A stretch of 64,000 nt of DNA from Spirosoma fluviale (GTDB lineage Bacteria > Bacteroidota > Bacteroidia > Cytophagales > Spirosomataceae): contig NZ_OCNH01000002.1 of the NCBI RefSeq assembly GCF_900230225.1, forward strand, positions 993,844 through 1,057,843, given 5' to 3'. Shown here one piece after another: positions 17,001 to 26,196 of this stretch. Within the stretch, counting starts at the first letter, position 1. Every line of letters starts with the position of its first letter. The notes under the pieces were generated by a model. It worked only from the letters and a program-made list of their open reading frames with translations, searched no databases and was not told where the DNA came from. The position numbers and the translations under genes were made by a program.

Positions 17001-19304
17001 CACGGCAACGCGCCCATCGGCAGGGCGGTAGGTTAGTTTTTTGCAGGGAACAGCCGGTAGGTTCGTTGTTACTTTCTGCCAGAGAGGATTGTTGGCTGTA
17101 ATATCGTTCGTCAGATAAACGCCCATATCCGTAGCTAGCATGACCTGACTGGGGTTTGATGGGTTGAAAATGCCCCAATTGACGGTTGTATTAGGGAGCC
17201 CATGACCTGGTTCATCCTTACTAATCCAGGTCTGTCCGCCATCTGGAGAATACCCAACGGATATAACACTCAGGCTGCTACTATAGGTGACTAACATTTT
17301 CTGATCGTTAGCTGCCAGATCAATACTGGTGACAATACCGGGGGTGTATGAAACAGGATTTGGTAGTTTACTGGATTGATTACCAGATAGCTGGGCTATA
17401 TTCTGTACTTTCAATATTCCTCCAACTATAGAGCCTAGAAATAGGTCTTGCTTATTTTGGCTGAGCTTGGCGCTCGTTGGGGTTAAAAGGCCTGGTAGCA
17501 AATCGACTTGAACGTTATTGGTTACTTGTTGGCCACTCCCAACATTCGATACTACCCGAATATGATATGTGCTGTTTTGTAAGTGGAGAGTGAAAAAACG
17601 GTTGTTATCACTATCATAATCGGCGACAAAGAATGTGTTGTTTGTATCGAACCGAACGGGTCTACCACCAAGCGAAGTGGCATTATCAGTTGCATCATAT
17701 AAAGAATAGCCAGCAAACCCGATGTTTGCAATCTTAAGGTTCGGCTGGTCTTGGTCAATTTGACAATAATACCCATATTGATCTGGTTCGGCTTGCTCAA
17801 GAAAATTACCGGAACCTGTAACCGATGTCTTGTACACACCGGCACTGCGAACGTCGCTAAGCATCTGCTCACTATTTTTGATGTTCTCCAGCGAGACCGT
17901 TAATACCTCGTCTACCCGTAATCCTTTATTTCGTTCGATTAATGTGGGTGAGATTTGCGTACTGATCAGCCAATCCGGCGAAAAGGTAACGCCCCTGTCA
18001 TGACTAAAAACGGCCTGATTTGTTCCCGGTCTAAAGACAATTCCCTGCTGGTAGTATATAAGCGGAGAGCTGACAAAGGGAAACTGCCAACTCAGTCCAC
18101 CGTCGATTGAACGCCCCCATTCATGGCCCCCTAAAAAAACGATATCTTTATTACCTGGATCGACAATCAACGATAAACTGTACCAGCCTCTATACTTAAC
18201 AAATGAATTGTTAGTTGTATAGGCAGGTATTGGTAAGTCAGTCCATGTGGTCCCCCCATTTGTACTTTTCTTAAAGAGATAGACATCATACTCAGAAGCC
18301 ACCGCATATACGGTTTGTGTAGTGCCCTGTGTAGAATAGGCCAAGGCTAGCTCGGTTCTGTTAGAATGACCGTCCTGACCTTGAATAAATGGTAAAAGGG
18401 TAGTCCATGAGGTTCCGGACTGGTTCGTAGACTTAAAGATCAGTCCACCCGTAAAGGCTGCATAGATAGTGCCATCATTAGCTATTTCGATATCAGAGGC
18501 ATGATTCGCCTGAGAGTTATAGTCAGCCGGTTGCGTAGTGCCAATAGCTTGGCCAGGGTCTAAGACGAACGTCCAGTTACTACCTCCATCAACCGATTTG
18601 ACAATCCCATATTGGGTAGCGCAAAAAATAGTGCCGGTTTGACTGACCGCTATTTTCTGTACGTACAGAAATGTGTTGCTGATGGTTTGGTCGACACCTG
18701 ATGGAATGGTGCTTGACAATCGTACCCAGCTCGTACCTCCGTTCGTTGTTTTCCATATTCCTCCCCCAGGCTTCGTCATGGCAAAGTCCGTAATTTCACC
18801 AGTTCCGGCATACATCACCTGTGGGTTCGATGGGTCGGCTGCAATGGATGTTACCACCATGTTTTCCCAGGTATCGCTGACGGGCGTCCAACCCGCGTTC
18901 GCATCGGTGATGTCGTTGGTGTACCAAAGCCCCCCGGCCAAACTACCCGCCCATACTTTCTTACGCGTCGGGTCGTTGGGGTCGAACAGTAGCGCACGGG
19001 TACGGCCCCCCACGTTGCTGGGGCCTCGTTCCTGCCAGGTTACGTTGGGAATGCCGCTTTGCGCAACCGGTGCACCGTTGCTGGTTACTGACTGTTTATT
19101 GAGTTGCCGCCGGGCTTCGTCGAGTCGTTCGTAAGGAACAGTGCCCGTAGCCGGGTCCATCAGTCGTCGCTGTTCCTCTTCAGCCATTCGCCGGAGGGTG
19201 TCCTGTTGTGGAGCGGGGCCAGGCTGATTTTGAGCATAACTAAATAAGGGGGAGCTGAGCAGAGCCCAATTCACCAGAAATCGGCAAAGGGTACGAATAG
19301 GCAT
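14031..19304 (-). CDS. Giant secreted protein, tandem paralogue of the 8583-13829 gene
   Basis: 1757 residues from the ATG at 19304, chosen because its signal peptide MPIRTLCRFL is the same as in the paralogue; the frame extends to 19364 without a plausible leader. The domain order is the same: signal peptide, BNR/sortilin-like propeller, a series of about six Ig-like repeats with paired Cys, then an Ig-like segment and DUF11-type domains ending GEDDEARLSLRVK. The first 130 and last 400 residues are almost identical to the neighbour, whereas the propeller and Ig repeats differ strongly. This mosaic suggests duplication followed by diversification of the middle and homogenisation of the ends. 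Function is unknown; a surface recognition or adhesion role is plausible. Confidence 0.85.
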   Translation of the reverse strand: MPIRTLCRFLVNWALLSSPLFSYAQNQPGPAPQQDTLRRMAEEEQRRLMDPATGTVPYERLDEARRQLNKQSVTSNGAPVAQSGIPNVTWQERGPSNVGGRTRALLFDPNDPTRKKVWAGSLAGGLWYTNDITDANAGWTPVSDTWENMVVTSIAADPSNPQVMYAGTGEITDFAMTKPGGGIWKTTNGGTSWVRLSSTIPSGVDQTISNTFLYVQKIAVSQTGTIFCATQYGIVKSVDGGSNWTFVLDPGQAIGTTQPADYNSQANHASDIEIANDGTIYAAFTGGLIFKSTNQSGTSWTTLLPFIQGQDGHSNRTELALAYSTQGTTQTVYAVASEYDVYLFKKSTNGGTTWTDLPIPAYTTNNSFVKYRGWYSLSLIVDPGNKDIVFLGGHEWGRSIDGGLSWQFPFVSSPLIYYQQGIVFRPGTNQAVFSHDRGVTFSPDWLISTQISPTLIERNKGLRVDEVLTVSLENIKNSEQMLSDVRSAGVYKTSVTGSGNFLEQAEPDQYGYYCQIDQDQPNLKIANIGFAGYSLYDATDNATSLGGRPVRFDTNNTFFVADYDSDNNRFFTLHLQNSTYHIRVVSNVGSGQQVTNNVQVDLLPGLLTPTSAKLSQNKQDLFLGSIVGGILKVQNIAQLSGNQSSKLPNPVSYTPGIVTSIDLAANDQKMLVTYSSSLSVISVGYSPDGGQTWISKDEPGHGLPNTTVNWGIFNPSNPSQVMLATDMGVYLTNDITANNPLWQKVTTNLPAVPCKKLTYRPADGRVAVATHGRGVWTTDAWAPTPTITLTGVSNATLCAGNTFTISFSTAGPAFNTGNTFEVWLSDSTGSFANKLKIGSGTTSPISVTLPSGYYDALPYSKNYRLKVTAPSIEIESNLSAPIIIGNLGYAFITDRVGNSNGSICPDSRILLTIEPLNLGFSLVAAESYQWLLDGTPIVGETSLTISTQQAGDYQAIIQQAGCTVRSYAYRLSVSNVTSAHVISLVGNTPQCDDRPQTLNSSYLGETATYQWTRDGINIIGATSSTLSTTQSGAYSIQITDGDCSITSSTQQLSFGRSLFARALLNSIDSLLCPTPPFYRYMTAEQISFDQLANGTYSIQWYRDNVLQTGFTNLGYYAFQPGTYTFELKQGSCVTRSNTIVIDQGAPAPQTIMNFFINKTACLGETRTMYVSDNNNYNSYQWQKDGIDIPGATGDYYTAQSSGSYTVRIQTAGNCQATSLPVSLTFSNTIQPVVYYNGPSAESCSGTFLYANDPYQLTSYQYQWIRDGAKISGATSSNFYAGQSGVYSVQVTDGACSGMSKDIYVSTMQEAKPVISKNRSNSQLCANNSFQLTAKYNNGSLQWKRNGVVISGATGETFYATQSGIYSVVVQDGSCSAESDPVEVKIGEATTATLSGNALITAGQATKLPITFTGPAPWSVSLTNGQSITATYQNPAFITVAPTSNTTYQLASVINACGTGITSGQASVSVGTGSADVALNMAVSNRSPKVGDLVSYTLSAANAGPDNAQGIQLSSLLPNGLSFVSSASPGVSVTNGIVSATLGTIPANSQSAISFLATPTLPGTFATAAQITASLTPDPDSQPNSGTGDGQDDAVMVDLRTTSSGAFTSSDNPNQLPLPVVSTSQPATDPNTADLSLSLRVDKLTLTTTDILSTSITVSNRGGASVASIIVELVLPNGTASPASQVNWVGVSGQVYKGYINQLAAGQSATLVLRWQATGSGTLKAQVLDVSEADSDSTPGNGYSKGEDDEARLSLRVK

Positions 19305-19500
19305 GGAAGACAGGTTACGAATGTCGTCTGCATTTGTATACAGAACACCCGTATTATGAAGCAATATTTGTGCCTTTTTACCTGTTTTCGTTTACCTATA
19401 TTTTGTTCACTTGAGAAACGCTATCCCGCTCGTAGTCGGTGCCTGAGTTGGGGCGGCAGTCGGGCGACGGCCAGTCAATGATCCTGGTAACAGATGAGGG

Positions 19501-22473
19501 TTATTTAACCCGCAGACTTAACCGGGCCTCATCGTCTTCACCTTTGTTATAGCCGTTGGCCGGTGTCGAATCGGGATCAGCGGGTGAGGCACCCGCTACC
19601 TGCGCTTGCAGCGTACCGGCCTGACCTACCTTTACCGACAGCACCAGTGTCCCCGTACTGCCAACGGCAATGGACCCGATGGAACCCGTTACGGTTTGCC
19701 CATTGACCGTCAGCCCCGTTGTTGTGGTCAATTGCCAGCCCGTAGGCAAAAGGGCCTGTACCGATACGTTCGTGGCACCTGCCCCGCCCGAGTTACGGAC
19801 GGCCAGGGGTATATCGATGGTCTGATTGGCAGAAACTACCAGCGTATTCGTAGCAATAGCCAGGCTCAAATCGGCCTTGGTGGCATCTGTTGGCGGCTGG
19901 CTGGATTGAACCGGGGGTAGTGGCACCTGACCGGGATTGGGGGATACACTAATGAACGTGCCGGAGTTGGGCGTGCGGAAGTCGACCGTAGCCTCGTCAT
20001 CCTGCCCACTTCCCGTACCCGAATTAGGCTGGCTGTCGGGGTCGAATTGATTACTGGCGGTAATTTGGGCAGACGTAAAAAAGGTACCGGTTTTACTGGC
20101 CTTAATCCGGAAGACAAACGATTTGCTGGCTCCATTGAGCAGGTCACCGGCATTGATGGATACGGTTTTCGCGGCCGCGCTGATGGCTCCCGAGGCCGCA
20201 TCCACAAAATCCATCCCATCGGGGAGTATGCTGCTTGCCTGCACATTGGTCGCATCCATCGGGCCTGCGTTGGCAAGTACCACCGTCAGCGTAACGGGCT
20301 GGCTGGTTTCCAGTGTCCGGTTACTGATAACCATGTTCATGGATAGATCGGCCCCGGCGCAAATGGAAAAGGATTGACTGGGGGCACTGGCCACTGCCGG
20401 ATTACTGGCAACGACCCGAATACGGTAATTGGCTCCTGCCGGAATTGTTGGCGATAAACTAACCGAAATGGGGCTGGTTGTACCGCTGCCGATGGTAGTT
20501 TCATTGGCAAACGAGCCATTGGCAGCGGATAGTTTGACACTGAATACGTTGTCCGTTTTAACGGCACTTTCGGCTACGTCGACGGCCACGGCAAAGGAGT
20601 TAACCTGGCAGGGGGCTACCGAGTTAGTGATGGTAAGCACCGGCGGCACAGCACCGATGGGTTCCATGGGATAGTATAGAATGTTTCGGCCGTCGAGTAA
20701 GGTCGTTTCAAACCACAAGCCCGGCCCGGTACTGCCCTGCCGCCGGACTGAAAAACGATACCGACCCGGAATAACACCGCCAACACCACCCGAAATAGGC
20801 ATGTAGAGCCGTATGTAATTGAAGTCGGCAAAGGGGTCATAGTCAGGTGCTTGCGAGCTGGGCGGTGCCAGGTGCCAGTTGGAATCGTTGAAGCCGCTGC
20901 CATCCAGACTTTCCAGCCGGACTTCTACCGGCGAACTAGCCTGAATCAGCCCAAAAAAGGCATGAGCACCTGATTCAAAACGGTACCCGAAACGCCTGAT
21001 GGTTGTATCGGCCGTGCCTCCGCTGACCGGCAGTCGCAGCATCGGTGGCTGAGGCTGGGGGGTGGCATCCTGCTGCACCGCAAACGGTTCGCCCGGAGTG
21101 CCCAGAATAGCAGGGTGAGTAGAACGGGTACGCAGGCGATACGACCCGTTGGCCAGTGTGAAGGGTAACACAACGGGAATCGGATTATCCGTACTTGGGC
21201 TGGATTCGTACATCAGCGCCCCATCGCTGGCGCGAATAATCTGAGCCACATACTTATTGTCCGATTCATGCGCATCACTGCGGACCGAAGCTACTCCCAC
21301 CGTCTCACCCGGTCGGCGGGTAAGGGGTATGGTGTAACCGCTTGTAATCAGCGATGCGGAATCGCTTGGCATAACGGGAAGTGCCGTTTGAAAAAAGGAG
21401 GCCGTCAGGCTTTCATCCCAGGCACTGGCAAAACGAAAGAGTCCATTACCGCTAAAGTGTAAGTCATCATTCCGGTTGTCGGAACCGGTGATGCCATCGG
21501 TAGCGGGTCCCGCAAAGACGTTAAACACGCTGCTGATGAGCTGGTTCTGTGCCGCGATAACAGATGGATTGGTTTGTCCGAAAAAATAGCTTACCCGTGA
21601 AACAGCCCAGGCCAGGGGTCTCCCGCCAAGCTGCTGCCGACTTTTTTCAATAACATAATTGATGTTGTTGTAATACGTTTGCATTGAGGTGTGCAGGTCA
21701 CTTTCTCCCTGATGCCAGAGAACAGCACGGGCTCCTGTTCGGGTAACGTAATGGAGCAAAACGGCCCCCATTCGTCGATAAACGGCAGAATTACGACTGT
21801 TACCCATATTGCCGCCCGCTGATTGCCGCCAGTCGTTGCTGCTGGTACCACCCAGGGCAGCACCTAAAAACAGAATAGGGACGTTTAGTCGCTGGGCGAG
21901 CTTATCGCCCAGGATGCCGTAAATATGGGGTGGCTGGCTAGGCCCAATGTTAGTACCGTAACTAACGTGGCTAAATTGCAAGGGGAGCAACTGTTCGCTA
22001 AGGCTGTCCTGCCGGAAGTCGACACACATAACCCGGTCATCAGCAGCATTGGGCACCCGTTCAAACCCACCATCGGCATTTGATTGCCCGGCAATAATAA
22101 ATACTTCGCCTACGCCTACGCGATTGATCTGTGTTTGGTTGAGAATGGTTGTTCCTGATCTGGACCGCACATCCAGTCGATACCAGCCTGCCGATACGGT
22201 TACCTGCCCATAAAAGGCCGTCGACTGGGGGAGAAATTTAAGGGGTGTCCAGTTCGTAACGTTTCCCTGCCCAACGGCCATTGGAACGAAACGGGCTTCG
22301 ATAGTTACTGCTGACGAAGAGGAAATTCCGGTTATAGCTACATTGGCTTCATTGGCTAAATTGCGCTGGAAGACCATTCTTGGTACAGGGCTGGTAATGG
22401 TAAGTTGAGAGAAGGCCAGACCAGAGAAAAATTGTAAGACAATAACCCCAATCCATCGGAAAGGAAATGGCAT
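19501..22473 (-). CDS. Secreted sialate O-acetylesterase-like protein with DUF11 C-terminus
   Basis: 990 residues with a signal peptide ending GLAFSQ. Residues about 120-365 form an SGNH-type carbohydrate esterase domain of the SASA family: IIAGQSNADGG holds the catalytic Ser, WHQGESD is the conserved block III, and DDLHFSGNG near residue 340 supplies the Asp-x-x-His. A middle beta-rich region follows, then a DUF11 domain and a last domain ending YNKGEDDEARLSLRVK, the same C-terminal module as in the two preceding giant proteins. It probably removes acetyl groups from extracellular glycans. The 62 bases after its stop match those after the 14031 gene. The three genes are not one tight operon: the spacers are about 200 bases. 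Confidence 0.8.
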   Translation of the reverse strand: MPFPFRWIGVIVLQFFSGLAFSQLTITSPVPRMVFQRNLANEANVAITGISSSSAVTIEARFVPMAVGQGNVTNWTPLKFLPQSTAFYGQVTVSAGWYRLDVRSRSGTTILNQTQINRVGVGEVFIIAGQSNADGGFERVPNAADDRVMCVDFRQDSLSEQLLPLQFSHVSYGTNIGPSQPPHIYGILGDKLAQRLNVPILFLGAALGGTSSNDWRQSAGGNMGNSRNSAVYRRMGAVLLHYVTRTGARAVLWHQGESDLHTSMQTYYNNINYVIEKSRQQLGGRPLAWAVSRVSYFFGQTNPSVIAAQNQLISSVFNVFAGPATDGITGSDNRNDDLHFSGNGLFRFASAWDESLTASFFQTALPVMPSDSASLITSGYTIPLTRRPGETVGVASVRSDAHESDNKYVAQIIRASDGALMYESSPSTDNPIPVVLPFTLANGSYRLRTRSTHPAILGTPGEPFAVQQDATPQPQPPMLRLPVSGGTADTTIRRFGYRFESGAHAFFGLIQASSPVEVRLESLDGSGFNDSNWHLAPPSSQAPDYDPFADFNYIRLYMPISGGVGGVIPGRYRFSVRRQGSTGPGLWFETTLLDGRNILYYPMEPIGAVPPVLTITNSVAPCQVNSFAVAVDVAESAVKTDNVFSVKLSAANGSFANETTIGSGTTSPISVSLSPTIPAGANYRIRVVASNPAVASAPSQSFSICAGADLSMNMVISNRTLETSQPVTLTVVLANAGPMDATNVQASSILPDGMDFVDAASGAISAAAKTVSINAGDLLNGASKSFVFRIKASKTGTFFTSAQITASNQFDPDSQPNSGTGSGQDDEATVDFRTPNSGTFISVSPNPGQVPLPPVQSSQPPTDATKADLSLAIATNTLVVSANQTIDIPLAVRNSGGAGATNVSVQALLPTGWQLTTTTGLTVNGQTVTGSIGSIAVGSTGTLVLSVKVGQAGTLQAQVAGASPADPDSTPANGYNKGEDDEARLSLRVK

Positions 22474-22686
22474 AAATGGAAGTTTAACTGTTATAGAGAT
22501 CGTGTAAATTGTAGCAAAAAGTCTGCCTAATATCGCTTCTGTGAAAATCCTGCTGTTGCACAGGTTAGCTTTAGTCTTTATAAATTATAATTTGGTTTAT
22601 AAAAAATGATTAAACTTTCATAAATATATTAAACGATAACCTGACAGTTATTAATTATTCATTAAAGAATACATGATTGCTTTAAT

Positions 22687-24183
22687 ATGGGTACAGAATT
22701 GAAGATAGTATCAGCGAGCATTTTGCTCGTGCTTTGGGTAGGATACATAGAACCCGATCGTGTTCAATCGCATTGGTCGACCTGTGGTTCCGGGCTGGAA
22801 CCAACAGTAGTCGATAGCCGCCCGAATATTGTTTTGATCGTTGCCGACGATCATGGTCGGGAGGTTGTGGGCTGCTATGGAGCGCCCGGCATTAAAACAT
22901 CGCACATCGATCAGTTAGCCGCCGATGGGGTTCGCTTTTCACATGCATTTTGTACAACGGCTAGTTGCAGTCCCAGCCGGTCGGTGTTGCTGACTGGCCT
23001 TCAAAACCATACGAACGGTATGTACGGGCTTGAGCATCAGGAACATCATTTCGCATCCTTTGACACTGTTCGATCGTTGCCGGTGCTCCTCGAAAAAGCC
23101 GGATACCGTACTGCCCGCATTGGAAAACTACACGTAGCGCCGGAGAAGGTCTACCATTTTCAGCAGGTACTGAAGGGGGGCAGTGTCAATGACCCGGCCT
23201 CTGTTGGCCGCAGCCCGGTCGAAATGGCGCGCTTCTGCTACCCGTTTCTGGAGGTTAAGGCTCAGCCCTTTTTTCTGTATTTTGCTACCGACGATCCGCA
23301 CCGCAGCAATACGGTAGCTCCCGATGGATCGCCGGTTTTTGATGGCACCAAACCAAATGCATTCGGGAATCGGCCGGGCGGGTATCCGCAGGTGGGCGAT
23401 CATTTCTACCAGCCTCGCGACGTGCGCGTACCCGCTTACTTACCCGATACGAAAGCGTGCCGGGCCGAACTGGCACAGTACTATGAATCCATTAGTCGGC
23501 TGGATGCGGGTGTAGGTCGCCTGATGGACTACCTGAAAGACACCGGGCAGTATGATAATACCCTGATCGTGTATCTGTCAGACAACGGTGCGCCTTTTCC
23601 GGGAGCTAAAACAACCTTGTACGAACCGGGGATGCGGTTGCCGTGCATCGTTAAATTACCCAAACCCAAAAAACGGGGATTTGTCCAGGATGCCATGATT
23701 TCCTGGGCCGACGTAACGCCTACACTTTTGGACTTTGCCGGTGTATGGACCGGCAGTTCACCAAAGCACGGGCGTTCTTTTAAGGACATTATTGAGCAGG
23801 AAAATGTAACGGGTTGGGATGAAGTGTATGCCTCGCACTCGCTGCACGAGGTAACTATGTACTACCCGATGCGGGTGGTTCGGGAACGGCGGTACAAGCT
23901 GATTTATAACATTGCCCATCAGTTACCCTTTCCTATGGCGCTGGATTTATACCACTCGTTTACGTGGCAGGATATTCTGCGGACGAAGCAGAACCTATAT
24001 GGTAAACGAACGGTAAAGGCCTATCTGCATCGCCCGCCGTTCGAATTATACGATCTGCAAACCGACCCCGACGAAGTAAAAAATCTGGCAACCAATCCGC
24101 GTTATCGGGACGTAGTAACCCGGATGCAAACCAAAATCAGGCAGTTTCAGCAACAAACGCATGACCCGTGGATGAATAAATAA
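22687..24183 (+). CDS. Sulfatase (N-sulfoglucosamine sulfohydrolase-like)
   Basis: A 498-residue arylsulfatase-family enzyme. Residues 7-20 are hydrophobic and may be a signal or anchor. RPNIVLIVADDHG (45-57) gives the metal-binding Asp pair; CSPSR at 94-98 is the Cys-type sulfatase signature whose Cys is matured to formylglycine; GKLHVAPEK and LSDNGAPFPGAKTTLYEPG are further conserved blocks. The sequence resembles heparan N-sulfatases. An anaerobic or FGE maturase must act in trans; none is seen in the window. It is divergent from the acetylesterase-like gene, so both may serve extracellular glycan breakdown. Confidence 0.9.
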   Translation: MGTELKIVSASILLVLWVGYIEPDRVQSHWSTCGSGLEPTVVDSRPNIVLIVADDHGREVVGCYGAPGIKTSHIDQLAADGVRFSHAFCTTASCSPSRSVLLTGLQNHTNGMYGLEHQEHHFASFDTVRSLPVLLEKAGYRTARIGKLHVAPEKVYHFQQVLKGGSVNDPASVGRSPVEMARFCYPFLEVKAQPFFLYFATDDPHRSNTVAPDGSPVFDGTKPNAFGNRPGGYPQVGDHFYQPRDVRVPAYLPDTKACRAELAQYYESISRLDAGVGRLMDYLKDTGQYDNTLIVYLSDNGAPFPGAKTTLYEPGMRLPCIVKLPKPKKRGFVQDAMISWADVTPTLLDFAGVWTGSSPKHGRSFKDIIEQENVTGWDEVYASHSLHEVTMYYPMRVVRERRYKLIYNIAHQLPFPMALDLYHSFTWQDILRTKQNLYGKRTVKAYLHRPPFELYDLQTDPDEVKNLATNPRYRDVVTRMQTKIRQFQQQTHDPWMNK

Positions 24184-24190
24184 AAGGGGT

Positions 24191-24286
24191 TTAACCACAG
24201 AGCGGTGCGCCGTTGCGACACAAAGGCCACAGAGGACTATTTCTCTGTGGCCTTTGTGTCGCAACGGCGCACCGCTCTGTGGTTAA
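24191..24286. terminator. Perfect 44-bp inverted repeat between convergent genes
   Basis: Arms 24191-24234 and 24243-24286 are exact reverse complements with an eight-base loop. The arms begin seven bases after the sulfatase stop and end seven bases before the aspS stop. This is the longest perfect palindrome in the window and has no T-tract. Confidence 0.85.
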
Positions 24287-24292
24287 AAGAAA

Positions 24293-26062
24293 CTATTTCG
24301 CTATCGTCGCAATTTTCAGCTCGTTCAACTGCGCCTGTGAAATGGCGGAGGGCGAATCGATCATGACATCACGGCCCGAATTGTTTTTCGGGAAAGCGAT
24401 AAAATCGCGGATAGAGTCGGCCCCGCCAAAGAGCGAACACAGCCGGTCGAAACCGAAGGCAATGCCGCCGTGCGGAGGAGCACCAAATTCGAAGGCGTCC
24501 ATCAGGAAGCCGAACTGAGCTTTGGCCTCTTCGTCCGAGAAACCCAGAATGCTGAACATGCGGGCCTGTAAATCGCGGTTGAAAATCCGGATCGAACCAC
24601 CACCCACTTCCGTACCATTGATGACCAGGTCATAAGCATTTGCCCGAACGGCACCCAGATCGGTATCCAGCAGTGGAATGTCTTCCGGCTTGGGCGATGT
24701 GAACGGGTGGTGCATGGCAAACCAGCGATTTTCCTCTTCGCCAAACTCCAGTAGTGGGAAGTCGAGTACCCATAACGTACTGAACACGTTCGGGTCGCGC
24801 AGGCCCAGGCGGCTGCCCATTTCCAGGCGCAGTTCGCTCAGTTGTTTGCGGGCTTTCGCACAATCGCCCGAAAGGATCAGCATCAGATCGCCGGGCTTCG
24901 CGCCGAAGTGAGCGGCCCAGGCTTTCAGTTCAGTCTCGGAATAGAACTTGTCGACGGACGATTTAAGAGTACCATCTTCATTATACCGAACATAGATCAG
25001 ACCTTTGGCACCAATCTGCGGGCGTTTGATCCAGTCGGTGAGTTCGTCGAGTTGTTTGCGGGTGTAATACGCACAACCGGTGGCGTTGATGCCTACAACC
25101 AGTTCGGCCGAGTCAAATACGCCGAAGCCTTTGCCCGAGGTCATATCGACGGTGTCGAAAGTACCTTTCAGCTCCACGAACTCCATGCCAAAGCGCGTAT
25201 CGGGCTTGTCGGAACCGTAAAACTTCATCGCGTCGGCGTAGGTCATACGAGGCACCGTGGCCATGTCTATACCCTTAACGGCTTTGAACAGGTGGCGAAC
25301 CAGCCCTTCAAACATATTCAGAATATCTTCCTGCTCCACAAACGACATCTCGCAGTCGATTTGTGTGAACTCCGGCTGGCGGTCGGCGCGAAGGTCCTCG
25401 TCCCGGAAACATTTGACGATCTGGTAATAGCGGTCAAAACCCGATACCATCAGTAACTGCTTAAAGGTCTGTGGCGACTGCGGGAGGGCATAAAATTCGC
25501 CGGGGTTCATGCGGCTGGGTACCACAAAATCCCTTGCACCTTCGGGCGTCGATTTGATCAGAACGGGCGTCTCGACTTCAATGAAGTCCTGCCCATCCAT
25601 GTATACCCGCGTTTGCTGGGCCATGCGGTGACGCAGTTCAAGACTCTTACGAACGGGATTCCGGCGTAGATCAAGATACCGGTATTTCATGCGAAGGTCA
25701 TCGCCCCCGTCGGTCTCGTCTTCGATCAGGAAAGGCGGCAGTTTGGCAGGGTTCAATACTTCCAGCGAGGTTACCTTCAGCTCAACATCGCCGGTTGGAA
25801 TATTCGGGTTCTTCGATTTTCGTTCGATAACCGTACCCGTTGCTTTCACCACAAATTCGCGGCCGAGTGAGCGGGCCGTGGTAAACAATTCAGGGGCTGT
25901 TTGTCCGTCTTCGAGCAAAAGTTGGGTAATTCCGTAACGGTCACGGAGGTCAATCCATAGAACACCGCCTTTGTCGCGGATGGTTTGAACCCAACCGCAA
26001 AGGGTTGCTGTGGTGTTGTGGTCGGTAAGGCGGAGTTCTCCGCAGGTGTGCGTCCGAAGCAT
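24293..26062 (-). CDS. aspS: Aspartate-tRNA ligase
   Basis: A 589-residue class II aminoacyl-tRNA synthetase of bacterial type. It starts [11 protein letters not shown], the usual N-terminus of bacterial AspRS with its OB-fold anticodon-binding domain (about 1-105). Motif 2 is visible in [18 protein letters not shown] (about 217-234), the bacterial GAD insertion spans about 290-410, and motif 3 is in [10 protein letters not shown] near 535. It charges tRNA-Asp with aspartate. It is a single gene, set off on both sides by long perfect inverted repeats. Confidence 0.97.
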   Translation of the reverse strand: MLRTHTCGELRLTDHNTTATLCGWVQTIRDKGGVLWIDLRDRYGITQLLLEDGQTAPELFTTARSLGREFVVKATGTVIERKSKNPNIPTGDVELKVTSLEVLNPAKLPPFLIEDETDGGDDLRMKYRYLDLRRNPVRKSLELRHRMAQQTRVYMDGQDFIEVETPVLIKSTPEGARDFVVPSRMNPGEFYALPQSPQTFKQLLMVSGFDRYYQIVKCFRDEDLRADRQPEFTQIDCEMSFVEQEDILNMFEGLVRHLFKAVKGIDMATVPRMTYADAMKFYGSDKPDTRFGMEFVELKGTFDTVDMTSGKGFGVFDSAELVVGINATGCAYYTRKQLDELTDWIKRPQIGAKGLIYVRYNEDGTLKSSVDKFYSETELKAWAAHFGAKPGDLMLILSGDCAKARKQLSELRLEMGSRLGLRDPNVFSTLWVLDFPLLEFGEEENRWFAMHHPFTSPKPEDIPLLDTDLGAVRANAYDLVINGTEVGGGSIRIFNRDLQARMFSILGFSDEEAKAQFGFLMDAFEFGAPPHGGIAFGFDRLCSLFGGADSIRDFIAFPKNNSGRDVMIDSPSAISQAQLNELKIATIAK

Positions 26063-26080
26063 GGTTTCGTAGGTAAAGGC

Positions 26081-26168
26081 CTGTTACACAGAGATGCACC
26101 AAGAATAAAAGAGATACACTAAGAACTCTGCGTATCTCTTTTATTCTTGGTGCATCTCTGTGTAACAG
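26081..26168. terminator. Perfect 37-bp inverted repeat
   Basis: Arms 26081-26117 and 26132-26168 are exact reverse complements with a 14-base loop. It separates the amidohydrolase gene (ending at 26197) from aspS (starting at 26062), both minus strand, so it sits at the 3' end of one and in the 5' leader region of the other. Confidence 0.8.
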
Positions 26169-26196
26169 TTTTTTTATAAACCGCAAAGGTACCAAC

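Noticed and set aside
8583..22473. Classical T9SS type A sorting domain on the giant proteins
   Set aside because: The C-termini are DUF11-like with a GEDDEA motif and do not show the usual type A pattern.
24842..25456. 204-codon frame antisense to aspS
   Set aside because: Shadow of aspS; no domain.
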